DNA of 64,000 nt from Mesorhizobium loti R88b (GCF_013170845.1 NZ_CP033367.1:3659001-3723000); one strand, 5' to 3'; positions 1-9,573 are shown, counted from the stretch's first letter. The notes: generated by a model not told the origin, from the letters alone. Numbers and translations are program-made.

Positions 1-439
1 CGATTTCCAGCTGGCGCAACCTGCTACAGCGTCACTTGACTAACAACCAACGGAGCTTGGTCCAGACACTGACGAAGAGGGATGGCCCAGCTTTCCGGCG
101 CTGACGGCGCTCGGAATTGTGATCAGAAAAAGTCAGCAAGTGCCATCTTTTGAGCGTGCGCTAATTTGCGGGGCAAGCTATTCGTGTGGCGTCTTTGAGC
201 TTGACCGGACGGGCGGGGGCCTTCCGATCGAGGTCGTTGTCGGAGGGCGTTGATGAGCATGGGAAGTCCTTGGCCATTTTTGGCCAGCCGGCGTCAGGCT
301 GAGTCTGACGCGCACCCCCGATAGAATGATCTGGACGGTCGAGCGTGAGTGTCGCTCACGTGCCGTCACGGCAGTCTTCAATCAACATCGTAGCAATACC
401 AATATGCCCGTTGGGCGGGCGCGGAATATGGGGCGAGGC
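1..439. other. Left-edge region with no supported gene
   Basis: I see no convincing coding region here. Reading frames entering from the left edge close within about 115 bases, so the extreme left may hold the last few codons of a truncated gene, but nothing identifies it. Short antisense frames have no family resemblance. The right part presumably carries the promoter and leader of the autotransporter gene that follows. No clear terminator or operator was recognised. Confidence 0.4.
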
Positions 440-3400
440 ATGAACTCTTCGACGATGTCCGGCGGGATCGCCTTGCTGTCGCGTTTGCATGACAGGCTCG
501 GCATGAGCCACGGCGCGCGGCGACGCAACCTGCTGATGGGAACGGCCCTGGCCGGGCTGGCGCTGATGGCGACACCGGCCGCCGCCCAGCAATGGACCGG
601 CGCGGCGAGTTCGGACTATGCCACCGGGAGCAACTGGACGGGCGGCACCGCTCCGAACGACCCAGCCGCATCAGTCGTCTTCGGTTCGGGCGCCAGCACG
701 ACGACCGTCAACCTGAACACGCCTTTGGCCCAGTATTCTGCCGGGCCTATAACATTCAACGATCCGGCCAGCGCCTACACCGTGTCGGTCTCGAATACGG
801 CCTATCTGCAAGTCTATGGCGATGTGAACAACACGTCCGGTGTGACCCAGAACTTTTCCGTCACGGGCGACTCCGGCATGGCATCCTTCATCAATTTCCA
901 TGGCGCCGACGCCGGCAGCAACGTCGTCTACACTGTGAATGCCGATGGCGGGGTGACCTTCTATTCCGGAGGTTCCGCGTCGGGCGCCAACGCGACATTT
1001 GTCCTCAACGGCGGCTCCGTTTCGCTGTCAGGTGACGGCACGCTGGAACTCGGCTCTGTCGAAGGGTCGGGCATCCTTTCCTATTATGGAAATCCTGGCG
1101 GTTCGTCCGGCAACTTCCAGATCGGCGGCCTGAACACCAGCACCACGCTTGCCGCGCAGATTCAGGAACAGACAGGCACGCTGTCGATCACCAAGGTCGG
1201 AACGGGAACGCTGACGCTGACGGGGCCCAGCAGCTACACCGGCGGCACCAATCTCTATGGTGGCACGCTCAGCCTTGGCAACAATGCAGCACTTGGGACA
1301 GGGGCTGTTTACGCGGACGGCGGCACGACCATCGACATTCAGAACGGCATCACGATCAACAACGACCTGACCATGTATGCCAGCATGAACCTGAATGTCG
1401 GCTCGGGGGCAATCGGAACCTATTCCGGCCAGATTTCGGAGTTCAGCGATCCGTCGGCGATCTTCAAGACCGGAGCCGGCACGCTCGTGCTGACCAACAA
1501 CACCAACAGTTTCAGCTCCGGCGCCATAATCGAGGAAGGAACGATCCAGGTCACGGCCGATCATGCGTTGGGCTCGGGCCCGATCACACTGGATAGCGGC
1601 ACGCTGCAGGCGGGGGCAAACCTAAACCTTGCCAATGTTTCGATCCTGTTTGGCGCCGCCAGCGGTACCATCGACACCAACGGCTTCGATGTCAGGACGA
1701 GCGCCAGCATGGGTGACAACGATACGCCAAGCGGGACCTTCACCAAGACCGGAGCCGGGACACTGACGGTGGACGGCTTCGCCGGCAACGACAACTATTC
1801 CACGGCCACCGACGTCGCCCAAGGCACGCTGAAGGCGGCCACGACCAATATCTTCAGCGCGAACAGCGCCTATACGGTGGAAAGTGGCGCAACACTTGAT
1901 CTCAACAATTTCGACCAAGCGATCGGTTCGCTTGCCGGCGCCGGCTCGGTCAAAATCGGTTCCGGCACGCTCTCGACCGGAGGCGACAACAGTTCGACGG
2001 TGTTTTCCGGCGACCTCAACGGAACGGGCGGCTTGATCAAGACCGGAAGCGGCACTTTCGAACTTTCCGGCGACAGCAGTGGTTTCTCCGGCGCGACAAC
2101 GGTGCAAGCCGGAACGTTGCTGGTGACGGGGAATCTTGGCGGCTCCGTCGTCACGGTCGACAGTGGCACCACGCTGAAAGGCGATGGCAGCATCGGCGGA
2201 CTGGTGGCCAACGGCACGGTCGAGCCTGGCGAGAATGCGATCGGTACGCTCTCCGTCAATGGCACCGCCAGTTTTGCGGCCGGGTCGACCTACGCGGTGG
2301 AATTGAACTCCACCGGCGCTTCCGACCTGATCGATGCGTCGGGCGCGGCCACCATAACCACAGGCGCTGGACTGACTGTCAGCAATGTCGGCCCGGGCAG
2401 CCTCGTGGTGGGCACGCGCTACACCGTGCTCGAAGCCAGCAGTGTCACCGGAACATTCACGCTCACCGATCCGGATATCTCCAACTTCATCAAGCTTACC
2501 ACCACGTCCGACGCTACCCATGCCTATGTCGACGTCACCAAGTCCAAGAGCTTCGCCTCTGTCGGCCTGACGCCAAACCAGATAGCCACGGGTGAGGGGC
2601 TGGACAGTGCCGCCAGCAGCGCCCTGGTCAGCGCGTTCCTGGGTTTGCCGAGCGATGCCGCCGCGCAAGCCGCTCTTGATCAGCTCTCCGGCGAAATCCA
2701 TGCCTCGGCCAAGGGCATGCTGCTCCAGGACAGCCACTTCCTGCAGGACGCGGTGACGGCGCGCCTGCGTGCCGCCTTCGGCGATAGCGGCAAAACCGCC
2801 TCGGTGCCGGTCATGGCCTATGGCGAGGACGGCGTTCAGGCGGTTGCCGCCGACACGGATCGCTTCGCCGTCTGGTCGCAGGGGTTTGGCTCCTGGGGCG
2901 GTACCGACAGCGATGGCAATGCAGCCCGATTCGACCGTTCGACGGGCGGCCTGCTGGTCGGCGCCGACGGAATGGCCGGCGACTGGCGCATAGGCATGGT
3001 CGGCGGCTACAGCCGCACCAGCTTCAATGCCGATGACAGGAACTCGTCGGGCGACAGCGACAATTATCATCTCGGCCTCTATGGCGGCACCAATTGGGGC
3101 GCCATCGCGTTCCGGACCGGCGCCGCCTACACCTGGCACCGGATTTCCACCTCGCGCTCCGTCGCGTTCCAGGGCTTCACCGACAGTCTGTCGGCCGACT
3201 ATGACGCCGCGACCGCGCAGGCCTTCGGCGAACTGGCCTACAAGACCGATGCCGGACCGTTTGCCTTCGAGCCCTTCGCCAATCTCGCTTACGTCAATTT
3301 GCACACCGATGGTTTTGCCGAGAGCGGCGGCGCCGCGGCGCTGACCAGCGGCTCCTCATCGTCGGATGCAACCTTCACCACGCTCGGCGTCAGGGCCTCC

Positions 3401-3679
3401 ACCGATGTCACCATTGGCGGCGTTGCGGCGACCATGCGCGGCATCTTCGGCTGGCGCCATGCTTTCGGCGACGTGACCCCGCAGTCGACCTTCGCCTTTG
3501 CCGGCGGTGACGACTTCACCATTGCCGGCGTGCCGATCGCCAGGGATGCGATGCTGGTCGAAGCCGGCTTCGACGTGCAACTGGCGCAGAACGCAACGCT
3601 TGGCCTGTCCTATGCCGGACAGTTCGGGCCCGGTGCCTTCGACAACGGCTTCAAGGCCAATCTGGGCATCAAGTTCTAG
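440..3679 (+). CDS. Autotransporter (type Va) with PATR passenger repeats
   Basis: This is a large secreted surface protein of about 1079 residues. A long basic N-region and a hydrophobic signal ending in ATPAAAQQ fit Sec export. The passenger is rich in Gly, Ser, Thr and Asn and has at least four passenger-associated transport repeats of the GTGTLTLTG type (near bases 1190, 1462, 1741 and 2037), which predict a beta-helix. The last roughly 270 residues, from about VWSQGFGSWGG, match an autotransporter beta-barrel and end in the expected aromatic residue (LGIKF). The passenger's role (adhesion, biofilm or other) cannot be read from sequence. The start is uncertain: in-frame ATGs also occur at 326, 404 and 428, and none has a strong ribosome binding site. 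It is monocistronic, with a hairpin terminator downstream. Confidence 0.88.
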   Translation: MNSSTMSGGIALLSRLHDRLGMSHGARRRNLLMGTALAGLALMATPAAAQQWTGAASSDYATGSNWTGGTAPNDPAASVVFGSGASTTTVNLNTPLAQYSAGPITFNDPASAYTVSVSNTAYLQVYGDVNNTSGVTQNFSVTGDSGMASFINFHGADAGSNVVYTVNADGGVTFYSGGSASGANATFVLNGGSVSLSGDGTLELGSVEGSGILSYYGNPGGSSGNFQIGGLNTSTTLAAQIQEQTGTLSITKVGTGTLTLTGPSSYTGGTNLYGGTLSLGNNAALGTGAVYADGGTTIDIQNGITINNDLTMYASMNLNVGSGAIGTYSGQISEFSDPSAIFKTGAGTLVLTNNTNSFSSGAIIEEGTIQVTADHALGSGPITLDSGTLQAGANLNLANVSILFGAASGTIDTNGFDVRTSASMGDNDTPSGTFTKTGAGTLTVDGFAGNDNYSTATDVAQGTLKAATTNIFSANSAYTVESGATLDLNNFDQAIGSLAGAGSVKIGSGTLSTGGDNSSTVFSGDLNGTGGLIKTGSGTFELSGDSSGFSGATTVQAGTLLVTGNLGGSVVTVDSGTTLKGDGSIGGLVANGTVEPGENAIGTLSVNGTASFAAGSTYAVELNSTGASDLIDASGAATITTGAGLTVSNVGPGSLVVGTRYTVLEASSVTGTFTLTDPDISNFIKLTTTSDATHAYVDVTKSKSFASVGLTPNQIATGEGLDSAASSALVSAFLGLPSDAAAQAALDQLSGEIHASAKGMLLQDSHFLQDAVTARLRAAFGDSGKTASVPVMAYGEDGVQAVAADTDRFAVWSQGFGSWGGTDSDGNAARFDRSTGGLLVGADGMAGDWRIGMVGGYSRTSFNADDRNSSGDSDNYHLGLYGGTNWGAIAFRTGAAYTWHRISTSRSVAFQGFTDSLSADYDAATAQAFGELAYKTDAGPFAFEPFANLAYVNLHTDGFAESGGAAALTSGSSSSDATFTTLGVRASTDVTIGGVAATMRGIFGWRHAFGDVTPQSTFAFAGGDDFTIAGVPIARDAMLVEAGFDVQLAQNATLGLSYAGQFGPGAFDNGFKANLGIKF

Positions 3680-3789
3680 GCGGCGAAGGCTTTTGCTTTT
3701 GAGGCGGAACATCCAGGCACTGGGGAAGTTCTGAAGGGCCTGTTTCCCTCACAGGCATCTGAAGCTGGTAGAAAACAGCATTCAAGGCT

Positions 3790-3816
3790 CCGCTGACCCC
3801 CAGTCGGCGGGGTTTT
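3790..3816 (+). terminator. Rho-independent terminator after the autotransporter
   Basis: An 8-bp stem (CCGCTGAC pairing with GTCGGCGG, one G-U pair) with a 5-base loop is followed by GGTTTT and another T run. It lies about 110 bases after the autotransporter stop, between convergent genes. Confidence 0.6.
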
Positions 3817-3878
3817 GCGTTTTGGCCTACCCTTCGGCACCAGCCTTGAGACCCCAGCGCTGCGGTGGCCGCTCTGCC

Positions 3879-4751
3879 TCAGCGCTTGAGGTGGATCGTT
3901 ACCCAGCCTTCGCGGTGCAAGGTGCGCACGTGCCGAAAGTTCTGGCCGACATAGGCCGAGATGACGGCGTCGCGCTGGCGCTCGAGAATGCCTGACAGCA
4001 CGATTGAGCCGCCAAGCGTTATATGCCCCGCCATTTGCGGCGCCAGCCGCATCAGCGGCCGCGCCAATATGTTGGCGACGATGAGATCGAAGGGCGCGCG
4101 CTTGCCAAAGATCGGGTGGTGGAAGCCTGGCGCTGTCACTGTTTCGATCAGCGCCTTGACGTGGTTGAGCCGCGCATTGGCGGCGGCAACCCGCACCGCC
4201 ACCGGATCGATATCGGTGGCCAGCACCGGGATATGCGCGAGTTTGGCAACGGCGATGGCCAGCACGGCGCTGCCGGTGCCGAGGTCGAGCGCATTGCGCG
4301 GATGCTCGCGCCGCACCACTTTCTCCAGCATCTCCAGGCAGCCTGATGTGGTGCCGTGATGGCCGGTGCCGAAGGCAAGGCCAGCCTCGATCTCGATGGC
4401 GAGTTCGCCGCTGTGGCGCTTCCTGCGGTCATGCGCGCCGTGGACGAAGAAACGGCCGGCGCGCACCGGCTTCAACCCTTCCAGCGAATGTATGACCCAG
4501 TCGATGTCGGGCAGCGCCTCGCGCTCGACCGGCTTCGACAGATTGAGGCCGGCAAGAACATCCTTCATCCGCGCTTCGACCGCATCGACGTCGCCGTCGG
4601 TGTAAAGCGAGACTTCGTGGATATCCTGGTCCTCATCGACTTCGATCACGGCGATCGGCAGGCCCTCATCCTCGAAGGCCGTTTCGAGCGCCGCGAAGAC
4701 GCGCTCAGCCTCGGTCTTTCCCGTGGTGAAATGGAGCCGGGTCTGGGTCAT
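3879..4751 (-). CDS. prmA: Ribosomal protein L11 methyltransferase PrmA
   Basis: This is a SAM-dependent protein methyltransferase that trimethylates ribosomal protein L11 in the cytoplasm. The 290-residue length is normal for the family. Visible motifs are FGTGHHGTT (about residues 127-135), the SAM-binding loop [11 protein letters not shown] (about 155-165) and VANILARPL (about 226), which is the PrmA version of the NPPF-like catalytic motif. An N-terminal substrate-recognition domain precedes the Rossmann fold. The gene starts 10 bases after the stop of the upstream SCO1-type gene on the same strand, so the two are probably co-transcribed, although their functions are unrelated. Confidence 0.95.
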   Translation of the reverse strand: MTQTRLHFTTGKTEAERVFAALETAFEDEGLPIAVIEVDEDQDIHEVSLYTDGDVDAVEARMKDVLAGLNLSKPVEREALPDIDWVIHSLEGLKPVRAGRFFVHGAHDRRKRHSGELAIEIEAGLAFGTGHHGTTSGCLEMLEKVVRREHPRNALDLGTGSAVLAIAVAKLAHIPVLATDIDPVAVRVAAANARLNHVKALIETVTAPGFHHPIFGKRAPFDLIVANILARPLMRLAPQMAGHITLGGSIVLSGILERQRDAVISAYVGQNFRHVRTLHREGWVTIHLKR

Positions 4752-4761
4752 GGAGTCCGTA

Positions 4762-5340
4762 TCAACCCTTGGCCGCTAGCCGCTTCAGCTTCTCCACAGC
4801 GGTGCTGGCACTTTCGCCATAGGCGATCGTGCCGGCAAAGTCGCCCTTGCCGTTGAGCAGCAGCACTGAGGCGGTGTGGTCCATCGTGTAGTCGCCGTCG
4901 CCGGTGTCGACCTTCTTCCAGTAGATGCCGAACGCCTTGGCCATGGCATGGACCTTGTCGGGGTCGCCGGTAATGCCGGTGATGCGGTCGGAGAAATTGC
5001 TGACATAGGCGTTCATCACCGCCGGCGTGTCGCGCTCCGGGTCGACTGAGACGAAATAGGCGTGCAGGGTCTTGCCGTCGTCGCCGAGCGTCTTCAGCCA
5101 GCCGGAGAGTTCGAACAGCGTCGTCGGGCAGACCTCGGGGCAGTGGGTGAAGCCGAAGAAGACGACGCTGGGCTGGCCCCGGAACGCGGCCTCGGTGATC
5201 TCAGCGCCTTTCTGGTCGACCAGGGTGAAGGGAGCGCCGAACGGTTCGCCGCCATAATGGCCGCGATACCAGTCGAAAGTCAGCCAGCCGATGCCGGCCG
5301 CCATCAGGACGAGAATGCCGACCAGGATAGAACGCATCAT
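4762..5340 (-). CDS. SCO1/SenC family copper chaperone
   Basis: This membrane-anchored, thioredoxin-like protein of the SCO family delivers copper to the CuA centre of cytochrome c oxidase or acts as a thiol reductant in the periplasm. One N-terminal transmembrane helix (about residues 4-22) anchors a thioredoxin-like domain. The copper ligands are visible: CPEVC (Cys67, Cys71) and the distant His155 in TMDHT. The 192-residue length is typical. It is the first gene of a probable two-gene unit with prmA. No cytochrome oxidase genes are nearby, so the exact client is inferred from the family only. Confidence 0.92.
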   Translation of the reverse strand: MMRSILVGILVLMAAGIGWLTFDWYRGHYGGEPFGAPFTLVDQKGAEITEAAFRGQPSVVFFGFTHCPEVCPTTLFELSGWLKTLGDDGKTLHAYFVSVDPERDTPAVMNAYVSNFSDRITGITGDPDKVHAMAKAFGIYWKKVDTGDGDYTMDHTASVLLLNGKGDFAGTIAYGESASTAVEKLKRLAAKG

Positions 5341-5402
5341 TAGAAAAGTCCGTCTGCAGAAATCATCGCGCCGGCTCGGTGCCGCGCCGGTGCGACAGTC
5401 TT

Positions 5403-5550
5403 AGAGCCTGTTTGGAAATTCTACTCTGGCGGCCATCTGGTGGCATTTTCTGCGCTTCCGGTGCTCACGGACCCAAATGTCCGCTCCGCTCCGGTTCTCG
5501 AAACCACCACCATATGACTCGCCAGAGCGAATTTCGAAACAGTCTCTTAG
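5403..5550. repeat. Dispersed palindromic repeat, family A, full copy
   Basis: The element is about 145 bp with imperfect inverted arms (ctgtttggaaatt...ctctggcg on the left, its near-complement on the right around 5520-5543). A core at 5445-5503 recurs at 60880-60938 with only three differences over 59 bases, and a shortened relative lies at 55918-55988. It fills most of the 5341-5674 gap between the SCO1-type and creA genes; the rest of that gap presumably holds the two divergent promoters. No open frame in it looks like a gene. Confidence 0.8.
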
Positions 5551-5674
5551 CCGTTCGGCCCTGCCCAGGCAAAGTGCCGCGTTGCCGCAACCGCGGCGGT
5601 GTTGACGCATATGCTTGCAAAGCCTGACAATTCGCCCCACCTGAGACCGGCAACTCGAACCACAGGAGGCTCCC

Positions 5675-6163
5675 TTGCTGAAATTTATGGGTGGCGCGCT
5701 GGCCGCGTGTGTCGTGCTTGGCGCCGGTGGCGCCGTCGCCGAGGAAGTCGGTAAGGTCGGCGTCGACTGGGTCGGCAATGACATCATCGTCGAAGCGATC
5801 AAGGACCCGAAGGTGGAGGGCGTGACCTGCCATGTCTCCTATTTCGACCGCAGCGTCATCGATCGCCTGCACAAGGGCAACTGGTTCGAGGATCCCTCCG
5901 ATTCGTCGATCTCCTGCCGGCAGACCGGCCCGATCACCATCGGCGATATCGATATGAGCGAGGGCGGCGAAGAGGTTTTCAAGCAAGGCATCAGCCTGAT
6001 CTGGAAGAAGCAGGTGGTGAACCGCATCTACGACAAGACCAACGAAACGCTGATCTATCTCTCGCACTCGCGCCAGGTGCAGAACGGCTCGGCCAAAATG
6101 TCGGTCACGACAGTGCCGCTCTACGGCCAGAACGTGGTGTGGAGCAAGGGCAAGCCAAAATAG
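5675..6163 (+). CDS. CreA family periplasmic protein
   Basis: This is a conserved CreA-family protein of 162 residues whose biochemical role is unknown. A signal peptide ends near GGAVAEE, so export to the periplasm is likely. The mature part contains the conserved blocks GNDI, GVTCHVSYFDR, SCRQTGP and the LSHSRQV region near the C-terminus typical of the family. Translation probably begins at the TTG at 5675, because AGGAGG lies at ideal spacing upstream; the ATG at 5687 is the alternative. It stands alone, divergent from the SCO1-type gene and followed by an acyltransferase gene 84 bases later. Confidence 0.88.
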   Translation: MLKFMGGALAACVVLGAGGAVAEEVGKVGVDWVGNDIIVEAIKDPKVEGVTCHVSYFDRSVIDRLHKGNWFEDPSDSSISCRQTGPITIGDIDMSEGGEEVFKQGISLIWKKQVVNRIYDKTNETLIYLSHSRQVQNGSAKMSVTTVPLYGQNVVWSKGKPK

Positions 6164-6247
6164 GCGAGTCGACTCTTTCTCGGAACTAGCTTGACGGACG
6201 ATTGCTCCCGCTTGCGGGACCAATCGCTCTGACGTAAATCCGCCGTC

Positions 6248-6889
6248 ATGGACCGTTCCGAAAACCTCGTCCTGAAGGATCCCGAGCCACGCATCCATCC
6301 GACCGCGGAGCTGAAGGCGTGCAAGCTCGGCCGTTATGCCTCGATCGGCGAGCGGGTGGTGCTGCGCGAGGTGAACGTCGGCGATTTCTCCTATTTCGAG
6401 CGCCATAGCGAAGCGATCTACGCCACGATCGGCAAATTCTGCTCGATCGCCGCCAACAGCCGTATCAATGCGCTGGAGCATCCGATCGAGCGGCTGACCC
6501 AGCACAAGGTCAGCTATCGGCCGAACGAATATTTTCGCTGGCTGGGTGTCGATGCGGCGTTCCGCGAACGGCGGCAGTCGAACGCCGTGACCATCGGCCA
6601 TGACGTCTGGGTCGGCCACGGCGCGGTGATCATGCCTGGCGTCACGATCGGCAATGGTGCCGTCATCGGCGCCAACGCTGTTGTGACGCAGGATATACCA
6701 TCCTACACGATCGTCGTCGGCGTGCCGGCAAAGCCGCTCAGGCCTCGCTTTGCGCCTGACATCGCGGCGCGGATCGAAGCGCTCGCCTGGTGGGACTGGC
6801 CGGTCGAAAAACTTGCCAGGGCGGTTCCCGACATCCAGGCAATGCCGATCGAGGCCTTCCTCGATCGCTGGGAAAACGACGCCGTTTAA
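6248..6889 (+). CDS. Hexapeptide-repeat (left-handed beta-helix) acyltransferase
   Basis: This 213-residue protein is built from hexapeptide repeats that form a left-handed beta-helix, the fold of xenobiotic, maltose and related O-acetyltransferases. Repeat runs such as VTIGHDVWVGHGAVIMPG and the closing VVGVPAKPLRPRF are characteristic, with an acceptor-site His in IGHDVWVGHG. It most resembles the group usually found with phosphonate-utilisation genes, but no phn genes are present here, so the acceptor is unknown. Predicted to be cytoplasmic, since no signal peptide is visible. Confidence 0.85.
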   Translation: MDRSENLVLKDPEPRIHPTAELKACKLGRYASIGERVVLREVNVGDFSYFERHSEAIYATIGKFCSIAANSRINALEHPIERLTQHKVSYRPNEYFRWLGVDAAFRERRQSNAVTIGHDVWVGHGAVIMPGVTIGNGAVIGANAVVTQDIPSYTIVVGVPAKPLRPRFAPDIAARIEALAWWDWPVEKLARAVPDIQAMPIEAFLDRWENDAV

Positions 6890-7137
6890 GCCCGCATCCA
6901 CCCTCGTTCTACTCGCTTCCCGTCGTTCGAAGCGGTGCGCATTCCGTTGGGAGAGAGGCTCTGACGGTAACCAATTTTCTTAACGTAAAATATTAAAGTT
7001 AAAAATTGGAAAACGGATTGCAACGACCAAATTAAACACTCCATGGTTGCAAGACTTTTCGCGAAATGCACTAATCGACATAGGGGTAAGTCGTAAGAAG
7101 TCGAAGGAAACACTGTAAGCAACAATGGAGAGAAGTC

Positions 7138-7428
7138 ATGAAGAAGTTCGCACTTGTACTCACGGCTGCTATGGTTTCTTTCTCGACTGTCGGCGCCTAT
7201 GCCGGCGGCTGGGGAGGTGGTGGTAGCCTGATCAACGTGTCGCCGTCCATCGGCCTCGGCCAGGTGAACGCATTGAATGGCATTCTGAGTGGCAACAACA
7301 TCCTGAGCGGCAATGTCGTTTCGGGCATTCTCGACGGCAACAAGACCAACGTCCTTACCGGTGTTCTCTCCGGTATCGGCGTCAACGTCCTGGGCGGCAA
7401 CAGCTACAAGCTGGGCGGCCATCACTAA
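7138..7428 (+). CDS. Small secreted Asn/Gly-rich repeat protein
   Basis: This 96-residue protein has a clear signal peptide (MKKFALVLTAAMVSFS, cleavage near AYAGG). The mature part of about 73 residues is short, repetitive and cysteine-free, with recurring units such as NGILSGN, NILSGN, GILDGN, GVLSG and NVLGGN, each about 7-12 residues long. This suggests a small beta-solenoid or amyloid-like fold, but no family was recognised. A good Shine-Dalgarno sequence (GGAGAG) precedes the ATG. The AT-rich upstream region of about 250 bases (6890-7137) stands out from its surroundings and probably carries a regulated promoter. Confidence 0.72.
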   Translation: MKKFALVLTAAMVSFSTVGAYAGGWGGGGSLINVSPSIGLGQVNALNGILSGNNILSGNVVSGILDGNKTNVLTGVLSGIGVNVLGGNSYKLGGHH

Positions 7429-7549
7429 GCAGCAAAGTCAGGGGTAATCCCTTGTCGGGGGCAGGAGGGTCTCGCACACCCTTCTGCCTCGCTGGTTTGT
7501 TCCCGAGACGAAAACAAGCCAGAAATCCGGTTTTGCGCGCGGAACGATG

Positions 7550-8821
7550 TCAGATCTTGGCGCGCACCGCGATGAATGCATCAACGGTGTGCTCGCGGTC
7601 GTCGATCACCGTCTTGATGGTGCGGGAGATATCGACCCGAAACACGAAGCTCAGCGACTTGGTCGCGTCATATGTCGCCTCGGCATAGATGCCGTCTCGA
7701 CGCTCCTGGTTCTCGTAGAGCAGATTGTCCTTGATCTCGTAGAAGATGCCGGACGCGACGCCGAGATTTTGGCGCACCTTCATGCCGAGCTCCAGCTCCG
7801 CGCGCTGCAGCCACGAGGCCAGCGGGTCGTCGGTGTTGGACGTCTCGTAGCGGCCGAAATAGGTTCCGCGCAGTTCGAAGCCGCGCGGCAGCGGCTTGCC
7901 GAAAGTCACCTGCCAGGTCGGGCGCCAGCGCTGGTAGATGTCGTTGGCGCCGCGCAGGAACTCCGCGCCCAGCGCTACGCCGAGCGTCGAGCCGTCGGCA
8001 GCCTTGTAGGCGGCTTCGGCGCGCAGCGTATAGGCGTTGAACGACAGGAACAGCGGCGGAAAGCCGATCTGTTCGACGCTGGCGAAAAGCGCCGATGCGG
8101 ATGCGCCGAAGGCGAACTGGCCGACAGTGTGGGTGATCCTCGATGCGAGTTGGAAGAGGTTGCGGTTGGCGTGCAGCTTCGCCGGCAGGATCAGGTCTTC
8201 CTGGAAATGCGTCGCGCCGAGCTTCTCGAAGCTGTCGGCGGCTTCGAGGATCAGCGAGGTCGTATTGCCGAGATCGATGCCAAGCTGCGTCTGGGCGGCG
8301 AAGACCTGCTTGGCCTCGCGCGTTCCCAATGTCAGCGGACCGATGTCCAGATTGTCGCCGGTGCTGGAGACGCGGTAGCTCAGCGTTCCCTTCAGTTCGA
8401 GACCCGGCGCCAGCCGGCGAAAGGCCTCGCCCGACACTCCCAAGGTGCGGTCGTCTTCGATCGAGGTCTTGTCGTAATGCGAGACCTGGAAGTCCGCATT
8501 GACCTTCGCGTAGGCGTCGTTGTCGCCCCACTGCTTCTGCAGCGTGCCGCGCAGCTGCGTGTACCAGTCGGAGACATTGCGGTCGCTGTCCAGCGCATTG
8601 TTGGTAAAGTGCCGTTCGAGACTGCCGGTGATCGTGGGATCGGTCGAGGGTGCCGCCGCCGGGTCGGTTGTCGGCTCGGCTGCCGGTACGGTCGTGGACT
8701 CTGCCCTGGCCGTTACCGACGCGCAGGCCATCAGCAGGCCGAGAGCGGCGCTGGCGAGCAAGCTGCGGGAAAGTGGAGCGACCGTCTGTCTGTGTGCCGG
8801 CCGGCGCTTTGGGGAAACCAT
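7550..8821 (-). CDS. Outer-membrane beta-barrel protein (putative porin, BBP2-like)
   Basis: This 423-residue exported protein has a hydrophobic signal ending near SVTARAEST, a short Pro/Ala/Thr-rich linker (AAEPTTDPAAAPSTD) and then alternating polar/hydrophobic strands with frequent aromatic residues, as expected of an outer-membrane beta-barrel. The pattern best fits the putative beta-barrel porin 2 group; its cargo is unknown. I prefer the ATG at 8821 (MVSPKRRPAH) over the longer start at 8857, because the extra residues lie inside the leader hairpin. It stands alone on the minus strand, convergent with the small secreted-protein gene. Confidence 0.75.
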   Translation of the reverse strand: MVSPKRRPAHRQTVAPLSRSLLASAALGLLMACASVTARAESTTVPAAEPTTDPAAAPSTDPTITGSLERHFTNNALDSDRNVSDWYTQLRGTLQKQWGDNDAYAKVNADFQVSHYDKTSIEDDRTLGVSGEAFRRLAPGLELKGTLSYRVSSTGDNLDIGPLTLGTREAKQVFAAQTQLGIDLGNTTSLILEAADSFEKLGATHFQEDLILPAKLHANRNLFQLASRITHTVGQFAFGASASALFASVEQIGFPPLFLSFNAYTLRAEAAYKAADGSTLGVALGAEFLRGANDIYQRWRPTWQVTFGKPLPRGFELRGTYFGRYETSNTDDPLASWLQRAELELGMKVRQNLGVASGIFYEIKDNLLYENQERRDGIYAEATYDATKSLSFVFRVDISRTIKTVIDDREHTVDAFIAVRAKI

Positions 8822-8844
8822 GCTCCGCGCACTCCGGACTGAAA

Positions 8845-8881
8845 CCCCTTCCGCCATGCGGGGGTGGCGCAGCGGAAGGGG
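8845..8881 (-). promoter_or_regulatory. Perfect 10-bp stem-loop in the leader of the beta-barrel gene
   Basis: CCCCTTCCGC at 8845-8854 is perfectly complementary to GCGGAAGGGG at 8872-8881, with a 17-base loop. It lies 24 bases upstream of the ATG of the minus-strand beta-barrel gene, where it could influence mRNA stability or translation, or simply be a mobile palindrome. It is not followed by a T run on the minus strand. Confidence 0.45.
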
Positions 8882-9082
8882 CTGGAGGTAAACCGCTGTG
8901 AAGCGGAAGGAACAGGCTCTCTTGCCTGCACGGTTACCATGCCATTAAACCGATAAGGTGTGTTTTTTGTCAGATACGCGTCCTGCGTGTATTCAATTGT
9001 GCCTGATGAATTTGTTGCCGCCGGGAACCTGGAATGGGTGCTGTTTGTTTCTCATCGCGGCAGCCATTGAGGATCTCGACAG

Positions 9083-9520
9083 ATGGAAAAGGTTTTCACC
9101 AGGATCGCCAACTGGGTCGCCCATATAACCGGCCTGCCGCTGACATTTGCCGCCTGCTGTCTGATCGTCGTCGTCTGGGGGGTGAGCGGGCCGTTCTTCT
9201 CCTTCTCCGACACCTGGCAACTGGTGATAAACACCGGCACGACCATCATCACTTTCCTGATGGTGTTTCTTATCCAGAACACCCAGAACCGCGACGGCGC
9301 CGCGATCCAGGCCAAGCTCGATGAGCTGATCCGGGTCAGCGAGGGCCACAACCATTTCATCGGCATCGAGCACCTGACCGAATCCGAGGTCGAGGAAATC
9401 CGTGACAAGTGCGAGCGGGCGGCGAAGCGGCATGACCAGCGGCATGATGAGAAGATCGCCAGCATGGCCGCGAAAAAGGTCGTGGCGCAGAAGCGTCCCC
9501 CAAAAAAGAACGCGGCGTAA
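9083..9520 (+). CDS. Low-affinity iron permease family membrane protein
   Basis: This 145-residue protein matches the bacterial low-affinity iron permease (Fet4-like) family, which is known mostly by annotation. Two transmembrane helices are visible (about residues 18-40 and 48-66). The family signature follows: QNTQNRDGAAIQAKLDEL, then an acidic/basic cytoplasmic tail with HNHFIGIEHLTE and a strongly basic C-terminus. With only two helices a transport role on its own is doubtful, and the name should be read as a family label. It is monocistronic and convergent with the SDR gene, with a palindromic repeat between them. Confidence 0.82.
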   Translation: MEKVFTRIANWVAHITGLPLTFAACCLIVVVWGVSGPFFSFSDTWQLVINTGTTIITFLMVFLIQNTQNRDGAAIQAKLDELIRVSEGHNHFIGIEHLTESEVEEIRDKCERAAKRHDQRHDEKIASMAAKKVVAQKRPPKKNAA

Positions 9521-9573
9521 GTGCCTCAGATTGAATGAGAAATCAACCTCGGGGTCCTGCCTGTTCTTGTTTG

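Noticed and set aside
1622..3304. Long minus-strand open frame (560 codons) opposite the autotransporter
   Set aside because: It is an antisense shadow in GC-rich DNA; composition has no family resemblance and the plus-strand protein is clearly real.
5465..6901. Minus-strand frame of 478 codons across creA and the acyltransferase
   Set aside because: It overlaps two recognisable plus-strand genes and runs into a palindromic repeat.
7547..8842. Plus-strand frame of 431 codons opposite the beta-barrel gene
   Set aside because: The minus-strand protein has a signal peptide and a beta-barrel pattern; the plus-strand frame is Arg/Gly-rich noise.
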